Shown: in pieces, positions 1-7,498 of the stretch
How positions within the stretch are numbered: the stretch's first letter is position 1
Layout of the letters: each line of letters starts with the position of its first letter
DNA from: Nitrospirota bacterium
GTDB taxonomy: Bacteria; Nitrospirota; Thermodesulfovibrionia; Thermodesulfovibrionales; JdFR-85
DNA: 49,692 bases
Direction of reading: 5' to 3'
NCBI GenBank assembly: GCA_015492645.1
Contig: WGER01000056.1
Coordinates: 1-49,692, forward strand
Made by a program: the position numbers and the translations under genes
The notes under the pieces: model-generated
What the model saw: the letters and a program-made list of their open reading frames with translations, nothing else
What the model was told of the DNA's origin: nothing
The model's database searches: none

Positions 1-636
1 ACACTCAGCACCTGGCCAATCTATGTCTCCCCCCTCGGTTACGAGACCATAGAGGGGACCTCAATGGCATCCCCCCATGTGGCAGGACTTGCGGCACTGC
101 TGATGGACTACTACAGAAACTTTGATATCCAACAGATAAAGGCGACGATTGAGACCTTCGTGGACAGACTCCCCCAGTTCCAGGAGTATGTGGCCACATC
201 AGGGAGGGTGAATGCCTATAAGGCGGTCTCGAGCCTCCTGACTCCCACATCCTTGGTGGCGGTTGCCCCAGATCATACCATAGTTGACCTCTCCTGGCAG
301 GACAACGCCACAGGGGAGGACGGCTACAGGGTCGAAAGAAGGGCAGAGGGAGAGGCGTCCTTTTCTCTGCTCGTTAACCTGCCTGCCGACACCCAGACCT
401 ACAGTGACACCTCTGTGGAGCCCCAGAAGACCTACACCTACAGGGTGATAGCATTTAACTCCATCGGTGAGTCCCCCTCCTACTCCAACGAGGCGACAGT
501 GACGGTGCCGGCACCATCAACAAACGGTGGTGGGGGCTGTTCAGTGGTCTCAAGGAAGGAGGGTGGAGACATCGGGCTCCTCCTTGTCCCCGCTGTCCTG
601 TTCCTCCTGAAAGGGGTGTCCAGGAGGAGGAACTGA
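1..636 (+). CDS. Subtilisin-like serine protease, C-terminal part (5' truncated by window edge)
   Basis: The reading frame is open from base 1, so the gene begins outside the window. The visible part starts near the end of a peptidase S8 domain: the motif GTSMASPHVAG carries the nucleophile Ser (codon at 61-63). The catalytic Asp and His must lie upstream. An FnIII-like domain follows (about 244-510), with the Trp and Tyr spacing typical of that fold (DLSWQDN, TYTYRVIAFN). The end is a tripartite tail: Gly-rich GGGGC, a hydrophobic stretch, then RRRN. Such tails are recognised by sorting or processing proteases in several Gram-negative CTERM systems. It is a paralogue of the next gene, with the same domain order and tail. 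The function inferred is an exported, envelope-anchored or processed protease; its substrate is unknown. Confidence 0.88.
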   Translation, partial: TLSTWPIYVSPLGYETIEGTSMASPHVAGLAALLMDYYRNFDIQQIKATIETFVDRLPQFQEYVATSGRVNAYKAVSSLLTPTSLVAVAPDHTIVDLSWQDNATGEDGYRVERRAEGEASFSLLVNLPADTQTYSDTSVEPQKTYTYRVIAFNSIGESPSYSNEATVTVPAPSTNGGGGCSVVSRKEGGDIGLLLVPAVLFLLKGVSRRRN

Positions 637-661
637 AGATCCGACATCTGGTCCGGCAGTC

Positions 662-2626
662 ATGGGACCTGTGAGAGGGGTGAGGTCTCCTCTTTTCATA
701 CTGTGCATTCTCATCCTGTGGGCTGCACTGCTCGGTACTCCTCTGTACTCTTCAGGGATAACAGGGGAGGAGGTGGCGGTTGACCAACTCGGCAGGCCCT
801 ACAAGAAGGGCGAGGTGATAGTGAGGTTTAAAGGTGCCCCTCAGGTCCCTGAGGGCCTTAAGGGTATCTCTGTCAGGAGACTCGCAGGGGATATCTATCT
901 GGTCAGGGGTGGTGGCGAGGTTGTCACTGTCCAGGGTCTTGCTGATGCCCTGAAAGGGGAGGTCCTCTATGCAGAGCCAAACTACCTGAGGAGGGTGCAG
1001 GCCGTCCCGAATGACCCGCTCTTTACAGAACAGTGGGCCATGGAGTTCATCTCCGCCCCCTCTGCATGGGACCTGACCAGATGCCAGAGGGAGGTGGTGG
1101 TGGCGGTTATTGATACAGGCATTCAGATGGACCACCCGGAACTCGCGGAGAATATATGGAGGAACCCGGCGGAGGTGGCTGATGGCCTGGACAATGACCA
1201 GAACGGGTATATTGACGACACAGTGGGGTGGGACTTCGTGAACCGTGACAACTCCCCTCAGGACGACCATGGCCACGGCACCCATGTGGCAGGACTGATA
1301 GGTGCGGCGGGCAACAACGGCCTCGGTATAGCAGGGGTCTGCTGGCAGGTAAGCCTGATGCCCCTGAAGGTGCTTGATGCGGAAGGCTGGGGCACAGTGG
1401 CCGACGAGATAGAGGCGATCGGATATGCCGTTGAGGAGGGCGCAGATGTGATAAACGCCAGTTTTGGCGGTTACTCCTTCATAAATGCAGAGCGGGATGC
1501 GATAGAGATGGCGAGGTCTGAGGGGGTGGTTGTGATAACCGCAGCAGGAAATGGCGGAAAAGACGGCATTGGAGACGATATAGACATCACACCCTTCTAC
1601 CCCGCCTCATACGGCCTTGACAACATCATCGCGGTTACGGCAGTTGACCACTCAGGGATGCTCCCTGTCTTTGCGAACCACGGTGCAACGACTGTGGATA
1701 TCGGATCCCCGGGGGTCTATCTGCTGAGCACGGTCCCCTACAACAGTTACAGCCTCGGCATCGGCACCTCAATGGCGACAGCGGTCGTCACCGGTGTCTA
1801 TGCGATGGTGAAGGGGTATTATCAGGGTCTGAACTATCTGCAGGTCAAGGAACTGATGAAGAGGGGCGTAAACCAGTACAGTGGTCTTCAGGGGAGGGTC
1901 TCCTCAGGTGGTGTGGTGGATGCCTGGGGGGCGGTTTCTGCCCTGCTTCCACCCACCTCACTGGTGGTAGAGGCGGTCACCACTGACACAGTGCAGATCA
2001 GTTGGTCAGAGAGGGCGACCCTGGAGGACGGGTACACAGTTGAGAGGGACAGCGGGGAAGGCTTTCAGGTGCTGACGACCCTTCCCGCGGATGCGACCTC
2101 ATTCACGGATACGGGCCTGCTGGATGGGAGGGGATACTCCTACAGGTTAAGGGCCTACCTGGACGGGGTTGCAGAGGGGCCCTATTCAGGGACCCTCCAT
2201 GTGGTGACACCCCTTGCCCCTCCAACTGCCCTCACAGGGTCTGCTACTACCACTGAGGTGGTCCTCCAGTGGGTGGACAACTCCTCCTCTGAGGAGTCCT
2301 ACATCCTTGAGAGGGGACTGCCAGGGGGTGAGTATACGACCCTTGCCACACTCCCCCCTGACACCACCGTGTATACTGATACCGCTGTCTCGGGGGGAAC
2401 AACCTACTCCTACCGGCTGATGGCCTACAACTCAGTGGCAGGGTATTCTGAGGCAGTAGAGGTCCTGGTCACTGTCCCCTCAGTGGGTGCAGTCTCAGGG
2501 GGAGGGGGTGGTGGCTGTAGTGTCAGGGGCGGAGGAGACCCATCAGACCTGTTGCCCCTGATTGCGGGTGTATCTCTCTTCTGGTACCTCAGGAGAAGGA
2601 GACCTCCCTCTCAGGGCCTTCCTTAA
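662..2626 (+). CDS. Exported subtilisin-like serine protease with two FnIII domains and Gly-Cys/TM/Arg tail
   Basis: This 654-residue peptidase S8 protein has a hydrophobic N-terminal signal segment (about residues 10-28) and a prodomain-like stretch (45-110). The catalytic triad is visible as Asp151 (VIDTGIQ), His205 (HGHGTHVAG) and Ser370 (GTSMATA), with the oxyanion Asn in ITAAGNGG. Two FnIII-like repeats follow (about 430-515 and 520-605). The C-terminus is GGGGGGC, a hydrophobic segment and RRRR, matching the tail of the preceding gene. The two lie 25 bp apart and are probably co-transcribed tandem duplicates. No strong ribosome binding site precedes 662; GTG at 671 or 680 are alternative starts. 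The 3' end overlaps the convergent transglutaminase gene by 84 bp, so the sorting tail is coding on both strands. Confidence 0.92.
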   Translation: MGPVRGVRSPLFILCILILWAALLGTPLYSSGITGEEVAVDQLGRPYKKGEVIVRFKGAPQVPEGLKGISVRRLAGDIYLVRGGGEVVTVQGLADALKGEVLYAEPNYLRRVQAVPNDPLFTEQWAMEFISAPSAWDLTRCQREVVVAVIDTGIQMDHPELAENIWRNPAEVADGLDNDQNGYIDDTVGWDFVNRDNSPQDDHGHGTHVAGLIGAAGNNGLGIAGVCWQVSLMPLKVLDAEGWGTVADEIEAIGYAVEEGADVINASFGGYSFINAERDAIEMARSEGVVVITAAGNGGKDGIGDDIDITPFYPASYGLDNIIAVTAVDHSGMLPVFANHGATTVDIGSPGVYLLSTVPYNSYSLGIGTSMATAVVTGVYAMVKGYYQGLNYLQVKELMKRGVNQYSGLQGRVSSGGVVDAWGAVSALLPPTSLVVEAVTTDTVQISWSERATLEDGYTVERDSGEGFQVLTTLPADATSFTDTGLLDGRGYSYRLRAYLDGVAEGPYSGTLHVVTPLAPPTALTGSATTTEVVLQWVDNSSSEESYILERGLPGGEYTTLATLPPDTTVYTDTAVSGGTTYSYRLMAYNSVAGYSEAVEVLVTVPSVGAVSGGGGGGCSVRGGGDPSDLLPLIAGVSLFWYLRRRRPPSQGLP

Positions 2627-4516
2627 AGACCTGTAGAGGGCCTCGTATCTCCTAAAGAGGTCTTCATCCCTGCGTGGACTGAAGCGGAGGCGGTGATAGA
2701 GGAGGACAAACTCCCTTAGTTCACCGAAGAGGGGATGAGAGGGAGGCAACTGCTGGAGTAATTCCGTACCTGTAATGGAGGGCTCACCACCAAGGGACCT
2801 TCTTATTTCGAAAAAGAATCGACTTACAGGTGGAAGGCGGTGTCTCCTCATCAGATAGATGAGCAGTACTGCAGTGAACAGGACAGGCACCGGATAGACA
2901 ACCCACCGGAGATCAGGTCTGCCCGCCGGGGCCTTAAAGCCGAACCTGATCGGCCTTGCCAGAAGACCTGCGATCCTCCTTTGGTCATAGGAACTGAACC
3001 CGACCACATACCTCTGCCACTTCATCTTCAGGAAGTCAAGAAAGAGGAGAAGGTCTGACCTGCTGATCTCTTCAGCGGTGGAGGGTGTTGGATCAAAGGT
3101 GAGCCAGAGGCCATCCACTGCTGCCTCCACCCAGGTGTGGGCGTCCCTCTGCCTCACGATGTAATAGTTTCCGTACTGGTTGTACTCCACTGCAAGGTAC
3201 CCGGTGACCAGACGGGCCGGTATCCCCAGGGTCCTCAACATCAGGACCATCGCGGTTGCGTAGTACTCGCAGTACCCCCTCCTGGTGTTAAACAGGAAGT
3301 CCTCCACAGGGCTCACCGATCTGTCCACCCGGGATGGGTTCAGGGAGTAGGTATAGTTCTGCCTGAGATATGCCTCGACTGAGTGGGCCTTCTGCATCGG
3401 CTCAGAAGTGCCCCCTGCAACCTCCTCGGCAAGGGCCTTCACCCTCCTGAGACCCCCGGGCAACTGGAGATACTCCATCAGCGGGCCCTTCACAGGCCGG
3501 GGGTCAGTTGTGGTGTAGATGATGTACCTGAACCTCTTGGAACGCTTCCTGGGCAGTGAGAGTGCACCGTCTTCTGTGAGGTATACCTCCCCTGCCTCTG
3601 ACTGGAGCATCACAGGTGTGCCGGTATAAAAGAGGAGTTCTGAGTCGAGGGGCTCAAGCACCACCTCCTGGTAGAGATCCCTTCTGGCATCACTGAATAC
3701 TATGCCCCCCGGGCCTGCCCTGTACTTTCTGCTGGAGGTCTGAAAGGCCCTGTCAAGGTCGATCCAGGTGTCTTCCCTGTAGAGTTCAAAGGTTGACCCC
3801 CTCAGGTAGAGGGGGTTGCCCTGAATGAAGGGCCTCCCCATCGGTTTTACTGTAACCCTCATCACCACAGTGGGGTCGAGTTTCACCTCTTCCAGCCCCC
3901 CGAGTTTGATGCTCTCTGAGAAGCCCGACCTGATCCCCCTGCTGAGGCCAACGCCAATAAGGGACCCTCTGAGCCTCGGGGTGGAGACAAAGAAGATCGC
4001 GGTGAGTAAGACCACAATCCCCATTATGCTGAACAGCGGCCTCAGGAACGGTCTTACGGTGGGCACACCCTCTTTCATGAGGTGGGAGTAGAAGATGGCA
4101 AATACAATCAGGACGATAAACAGTAGAAAGACCGCACCAAAGGCGAGTGAACGGGTCAGTTCAGAGGCGAGTAGTAACTGTATCAGGGACATGAAGAAGA
4201 CCTGCAGGGGGTCCCAGGGGTCCTTTATATCAAAACTCTTGAGTGTATGGAAGAGGATACTCATGTGGGAGACACCCACTATGATGTCCCTTGAAAGATA
4301 GAAGGCGTCAAAGAAGAAGAGGAGGAGCACCACTGTGGAAAGGGTGCCTGTGAGGTAGCGGTGGGCCTGAGGCAGTCCCTTAATTGCCCTGTAGTACCCT
4401 ACAAACATCAGACTGCCAGGTATGTAGATGAGGGGGTTGAGTTCACCGGTGGTGATCAGACTCAGGTCTCCAACCAATGCGACCAGACATGTTATCAGTT
4501 TATATATCGGAGGCAT
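2543..4516 (-). CDS. TgpA-like membrane transglutaminase-domain protein
   Basis: A 657-residue protein with several N-terminal membrane helices, a periplasmic region, a transglutaminase-like core and a further C-terminal helix. The core triad is visible: Cys416 in RRGYCEYYATAM, His460 in RDAHTWVEA and Asp475 in TFDPTPS. This is the DUF3488/transglutaminase (TgpA) architecture. The start was set at ATG 4516 (MPPIYKL) because AGAGAGGG lies just upstream; a longer frame to 4621 lacks such a site and would run deeper into the DUF58 gene. It overlaps DUF58 by 17 bp, and MoxR precedes that. MoxR-DUF58-transglutaminase triplets are a recurrent bacterial cassette of poorly known function, thought to act in envelope protein maturation. 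The 3' end overlaps the convergent protease gene. Confidence 0.9.
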   Translation of the reverse strand: MPPIYKLITCLVALVGDLSLITTGELNPLIYIPGSLMFVGYYRAIKGLPQAHRYLTGTLSTVVLLLFFFDAFYLSRDIIVGVSHMSILFHTLKSFDIKDPWDPLQVFFMSLIQLLLASELTRSLAFGAVFLLFIVLIVFAIFYSHLMKEGVPTVRPFLRPLFSIMGIVVLLTAIFFVSTPRLRGSLIGVGLSRGIRSGFSESIKLGGLEEVKLDPTVVMRVTVKPMGRPFIQGNPLYLRGSTFELYREDTWIDLDRAFQTSSRKYRAGPGGIVFSDARRDLYQEVVLEPLDSELLFYTGTPVMLQSEAGEVYLTEDGALSLPRKRSKRFRYIIYTTTDPRPVKGPLMEYLQLPGGLRRVKALAEEVAGGTSEPMQKAHSVEAYLRQNYTYSLNPSRVDRSVSPVEDFLFNTRRGYCEYYATAMVLMLRTLGIPARLVTGYLAVEYNQYGNYYIVRQRDAHTWVEAAVDGLWLTFDPTPSTAEEISRSDLLLFLDFLKMKWQRYVVGFSSYDQRRIAGLLARPIRFGFKAPAGRPDLRWVVYPVPVLFTAVLLIYLMRRHRLPPVSRFFFEIRRSLGGEPSITGTELLQQLPPSHPLFGELREFVLLYHRLRFSPRRDEDLFRRYEALYRSLRKALRGRSPSPEVPEERYTRNQGQQV

Positions 4517-5531
4517 AAAATACCCTCTCTGCCCTGGGGATGAGGTGTCCCAGAAAGGTCTTCTCATCGGGTAATACCAGAAAGAGGATCTCCCTTTCCT
4601 CCATCGGAGGCACTGCCTCAAAGGGCCTGGGGCTTCTCAAGACGGCAAGACAGTCAAGCATCCTCCAGAGGTGCTCCATCCCGGAACCGAAGGGGAAGGC
4701 CTTTGAAGAGGTGATGAGACGGACTGAATAACCCCTCTGGACCGCCTCGTAGAGCAGTGATGCAGAAAGGGAGACCGCCTTCTCAAAGGCCTCCTCCTCT
4801 TTACAGAGGGAGTTATCAAGGACCACCGTCACCCTCTCCGGTTCATCAACTACAAACTCCTTCACCATGAGGTCGCCCCTCTTGGCGGTGCTCTTCCAGT
4901 GAATAGCCCTCCAGTGGTCTCCTGGCCTGTACTGCCTCAAACTGTGGACCTCCTCGCCTTCTGTCTGGAGGAGTCTGCCCCTCTGCTCTTCCGTCAGGAT
5001 GGCTGTCCCGAAGACTCTCTCTATATCCAGGAGTCTTGGGTAGACCACCACCCTAAGGGTTGTCCCCCTGGTACCTGCTGACAGGGGTGCCTTCTGCCTG
5101 AACCGGAAGAAGATGAAGGGGAAGGATGTCTGGACGATGGCATACCGCATCTCATAGACACCCCTCTTCTGAAAAAGGACCCTCTGATTTATCCTGGTCA
5201 CATTGCCAGGGGGGACCTTTGCTATGTAAAGTCCCTCTCTGGTGATCCCCTCTAAAAGGAACCTGATGCTGTAGGAGGTGAACCATTTACGATTCTTGAC
5301 ACTCAGGAGTATCTCCTTAGACTGACCCGCAAATATCGGTTCATCCACCTGGAGGGCTGTCTGCAGGGACTTCAGGTTTAAAAAACCTGCTACCAAGGAG
5401 ATAACAAAGAGTGCGGCCATCATCGAGAAGGTCAGATACATGAGATTGTTCCCCGTGTTCAGGGATGTAAAGCCGACCACCAGAAGGGCCAGCAGGAATC
5501 TCTTGCCCTCTCTCGTTGGCTCTATCCTCAA
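4500..5531 (-). CDS. DUF58 domain protein, membrane anchored, MoxR partner
   Basis: A 343-residue protein with two hydrophobic segments near the N-terminus (about 12-55) and a cytoplasmic DUF58 domain, recognised by the signature around LRQYRPGDHWRAIHWKSTA followed by VKEFVVDEPERVTVVLDNS, a von Willebrand A-like fold. It starts at 5531 and overlaps the MoxR stop codon by 4 bp (ATGA), indicating translational coupling. DUF58 proteins are encoded beside MoxR AAA+ ATPases and are inferred to be remodelling partners or substrates. The transglutaminase gene overlaps its 3' end. The specific process served here is unknown. Confidence 0.88.
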   Translation of the reverse strand: MRIEPTREGKRFLLALLVVGFTSLNTGNNLMYLTFSMMAALFVISLVAGFLNLKSLQTALQVDEPIFAGQSKEILLSVKNRKWFTSYSIRFLLEGITREGLYIAKVPPGNVTRINQRVLFQKRGVYEMRYAIVQTSFPFIFFRFRQKAPLSAGTRGTTLRVVVYPRLLDIERVFGTAILTEEQRGRLLQTEGEEVHSLRQYRPGDHWRAIHWKSTAKRGDLMVKEFVVDEPERVTVVLDNSLCKEEEAFEKAVSLSASLLYEAVQRGYSVRLITSSKAFPFGSGMEHLWRMLDCLAVLRSPRPFEAVPPMEEREILFLVLPDEKTFLGHLIPRAERVFYASDI

Positions 5532-6448
5532 AGGGGGACCTCGGTCTCCTTCAGGAGGTTCACTATCACTTCCTCTGCGTCCCGGATAAAGGTCCTCCCC
5601 TTCAGGAGGACCCTGTGGGCGAGGACCCAGGGGGCAACCCTCTTTACATCCTCTGGCAGGAGGAAGTCCCTGCCCTGTATGAGTGCATGGGCCTTGGCCG
5701 CCCTGAGCAGGTGCTGTGCACCCCTTGTGCTCACTCCGAGCCTTATCTCTGGATGTCCTCTGGTGGCGACCACGATCCCCATCAGGTAGTCTGCCACGGA
5801 ATCCTCTACATGGACATCCCTCAGTAACTGCTGGGCCTCAAGGATCTGGTCCCTTGTCACCACGGGAGTGAGTCTCATGAGATGGTCAAAGTCTCTCATC
5901 TCAAGGACCACTGCCTTCTCCTCCTGGTAGGAGGGATAACCTATCCTGAGGTGGAGCATAAACCTGTCCAGTTGACTCTCAGGCAGGGGAAAGGTCCCGT
6001 GATACTCCATCGGGTTCTGTGTTGCGATCACCATAAAGGGCTCTGGCAGTTGATAGACCTCTCTGTCGATGGACACCTTCCTCTCATTCATCGCCTCCAG
6101 CAGTGCTGACTGGGTCTTCGGGTTTGTACGGTTTATCTCATCGGCAAGCACAATATTGGCGAATACAGGCCCCTCCTTAAACTCGAACTCCCTTGTCTCT
6201 GGATTGTAGATATGTACACCCAGGATATCTGAGGGTAGGAGGTCACTGGTGAACTGTATCCTCTGGAATGTGCAATCCGTCACCCTGGCGAGGGCAAGGG
6301 CGAGGGTGGTCTTGCCCACCCCGGGGATGTCTTCAATAAGAAGGTGTCCCCTCGCTATAAGACAGACCAGGGCGAGTTCTATAACATCTTTCTTCCCTCT
6401 CAGTACGGATGAGAGGGTCTTTCTCACCTCTTTTATCCAGTCAATCAC
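5528..6448 (-). CDS. MoxR-family AAA+ ATPase
   Basis: A 306-residue AAA+ protein of typical MoxR length. Walker A is GVGKTTLALA (about residues 41-50) and Walker B is IVLADEINR (about 100-108), followed by the MoxR signature KTQSALLEAMNE and the sensor-like VIATQNP. A C-terminal lid domain follows. It overlaps the upstream BioD/DRTGG gene and the downstream DUF58 gene by 4 bp each, so the run is transcribed as one unit. Family members act as chaperone-like ATPases for metal insertion or complex assembly, usually together with a DUF58 or VWA protein. The client here is probably linked to the DUF58-transglutaminase pair. Confidence 0.93.
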   Translation of the reverse strand: MIDWIKEVRKTLSSVLRGKKDVIELALVCLIARGHLLIEDIPGVGKTTLALALARVTDCTFQRIQFTSDLLPSDILGVHIYNPETREFEFKEGPVFANIVLADEINRTNPKTQSALLEAMNERKVSIDREVYQLPEPFMVIATQNPMEYHGTFPLPESQLDRFMLHLRIGYPSYQEEKAVVLEMRDFDHLMRLTPVVTRDQILEAQQLLRDVHVEDSVADYLMGIVVATRGHPEIRLGVSTRGAQHLLRAAKAHALIQGRDFLLPEDVKRVAPWVLAHRVLLKGRTFIRDAEEVIVNLLKETEVPL

Positions 6449-7497
6449 AGGCCCTTAAGAAGTGCCCTTATATCGAGGTTCTCCTTCACCACCTTCTTTA
6501 TGAGCGGGAGCCTGCCCGGGTCCCTGATCTTGGATTTCCCCATAACAGACTCGATCCTTTCCACCGTACTAAAGGTGTCGTCATTGACCAGGAGGATGGG
6601 GACACCTCTCTCCTCTGCCTTTGCAATGATTGTCTCGTCAGGCATGAGGCCACCTGTCAGTATGATACACCTTGTTGAGGTCTCCAGGGCAGCCATCTGG
6701 ATGTCACTCCGGTGGGCACCTGTAATCACCGCCTTGTTCGGTGTCGCCCTGAAGTACCTGAGGGCATTATGGACATCCATCGCACCTATGGAGAAATTCT
6801 CCACCAGTTCATCCAGGCCCCTTACTGCACAGAGGACCCTTGCACCGAGCAGTTCAGCCAGACTCCTCACTGTCACTGCAGAGAGCATCGTGTTGTCAGG
6901 GATCAGACCGAGCACCTTCACACCCCTCCTTCTCAGGAACCCCCTCACCTTGGTCCTCAGGAACTCCATCTCCTGTGGTCTGACCCTGTTGATAACCACA
7001 CCTGCCAGCCTCTGTCCGATGAAATCGGAGGCAGCAATTATGTCGTCTATGCTCTCCTCTCCCCTCCATGCCTCCACTATGACCGCCCTGGTCTGGGGCA
7101 TCCTTGACAGGGTCATCCCGCTTATCTGAAACATGGAACCCTCAAAGATATCCGTGGTACCCGCTATCAACAGTATATCCACATCCTTTATCTCTTCAAT
7201 GGCACCCAGCACTCTTTGCCTCACATCCCTGAGTCTGCCTGACAGGGCCTTTGAGACCGTCTCAATGGTGTAGATGAAGGGTGAAAGGGTGTGGAAGGGC
7301 TGGTCCAGGCCAAGGGCCTCCTGGAAGAAGAGTGCATCTGCATCCACCAACTTACCATTACGAAGGACAGGCTCCTTACCGAGTGGCTTTGTGTATCCAA
7401 CCCTGAGCCCCCTGTCTTTGAGGTTCAACCCCAGGCCGAGTGTGAGGAAACTCTTTCCTGAGGCACTATTTATTGAGCCTATGTAGAGTCTCTTCAT
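6445..7497 (-). CDS. BioD-like P-loop / DRTGG domain protein (phosphotransacetylase N-terminal type)
   Basis: A 350-residue protein. It begins MKRLYIGSINSASGKS, a dethiobiotin synthetase-like P-loop domain, and continues to about residue 200. A DRTGG-type domain (about 215-320) contains ITGAHRSDIQMAALE and IILTGGLMPDETI. This is the arrangement found N-terminal to the catalytic domain in long phosphotransacetylases, but here it stands alone with no PTA catalytic domain. It lies 1 bp downstream of the ADP-forming acyl-CoA synthetase gene and overlaps moxR by 4 bp. Because such proteins often sit beside acyl-CoA synthetase genes, a role in sensing or regulating acetyl-CoA/acetate flux is the likely inference. 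No enzymatic activity can be assigned from sequence alone. Confidence 0.85.
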   Translation of the reverse strand: MKRLYIGSINSASGKSFLTLGLGLNLKDRGLRVGYTKPLGKEPVLRNGKLVDADALFFQEALGLDQPFHTLSPFIYTIETVSKALSGRLRDVRQRVLGAIEEIKDVDILLIAGTTDIFEGSMFQISGMTLSRMPQTRAVIVEAWRGEESIDDIIAASDFIGQRLAGVVINRVRPQEMEFLRTKVRGFLRRRGVKVLGLIPDNTMLSAVTVRSLAELLGARVLCAVRGLDELVENFSIGAMDVHNALRYFRATPNKAVITGAHRSDIQMAALETSTRCIILTGGLMPDETIIAKAEERGVPILLVNDDTFSTVERIESVMGKSKIRDPGRLPLIKKVVKENLDIRALLKGL

Positions 7498-7498
7498 C

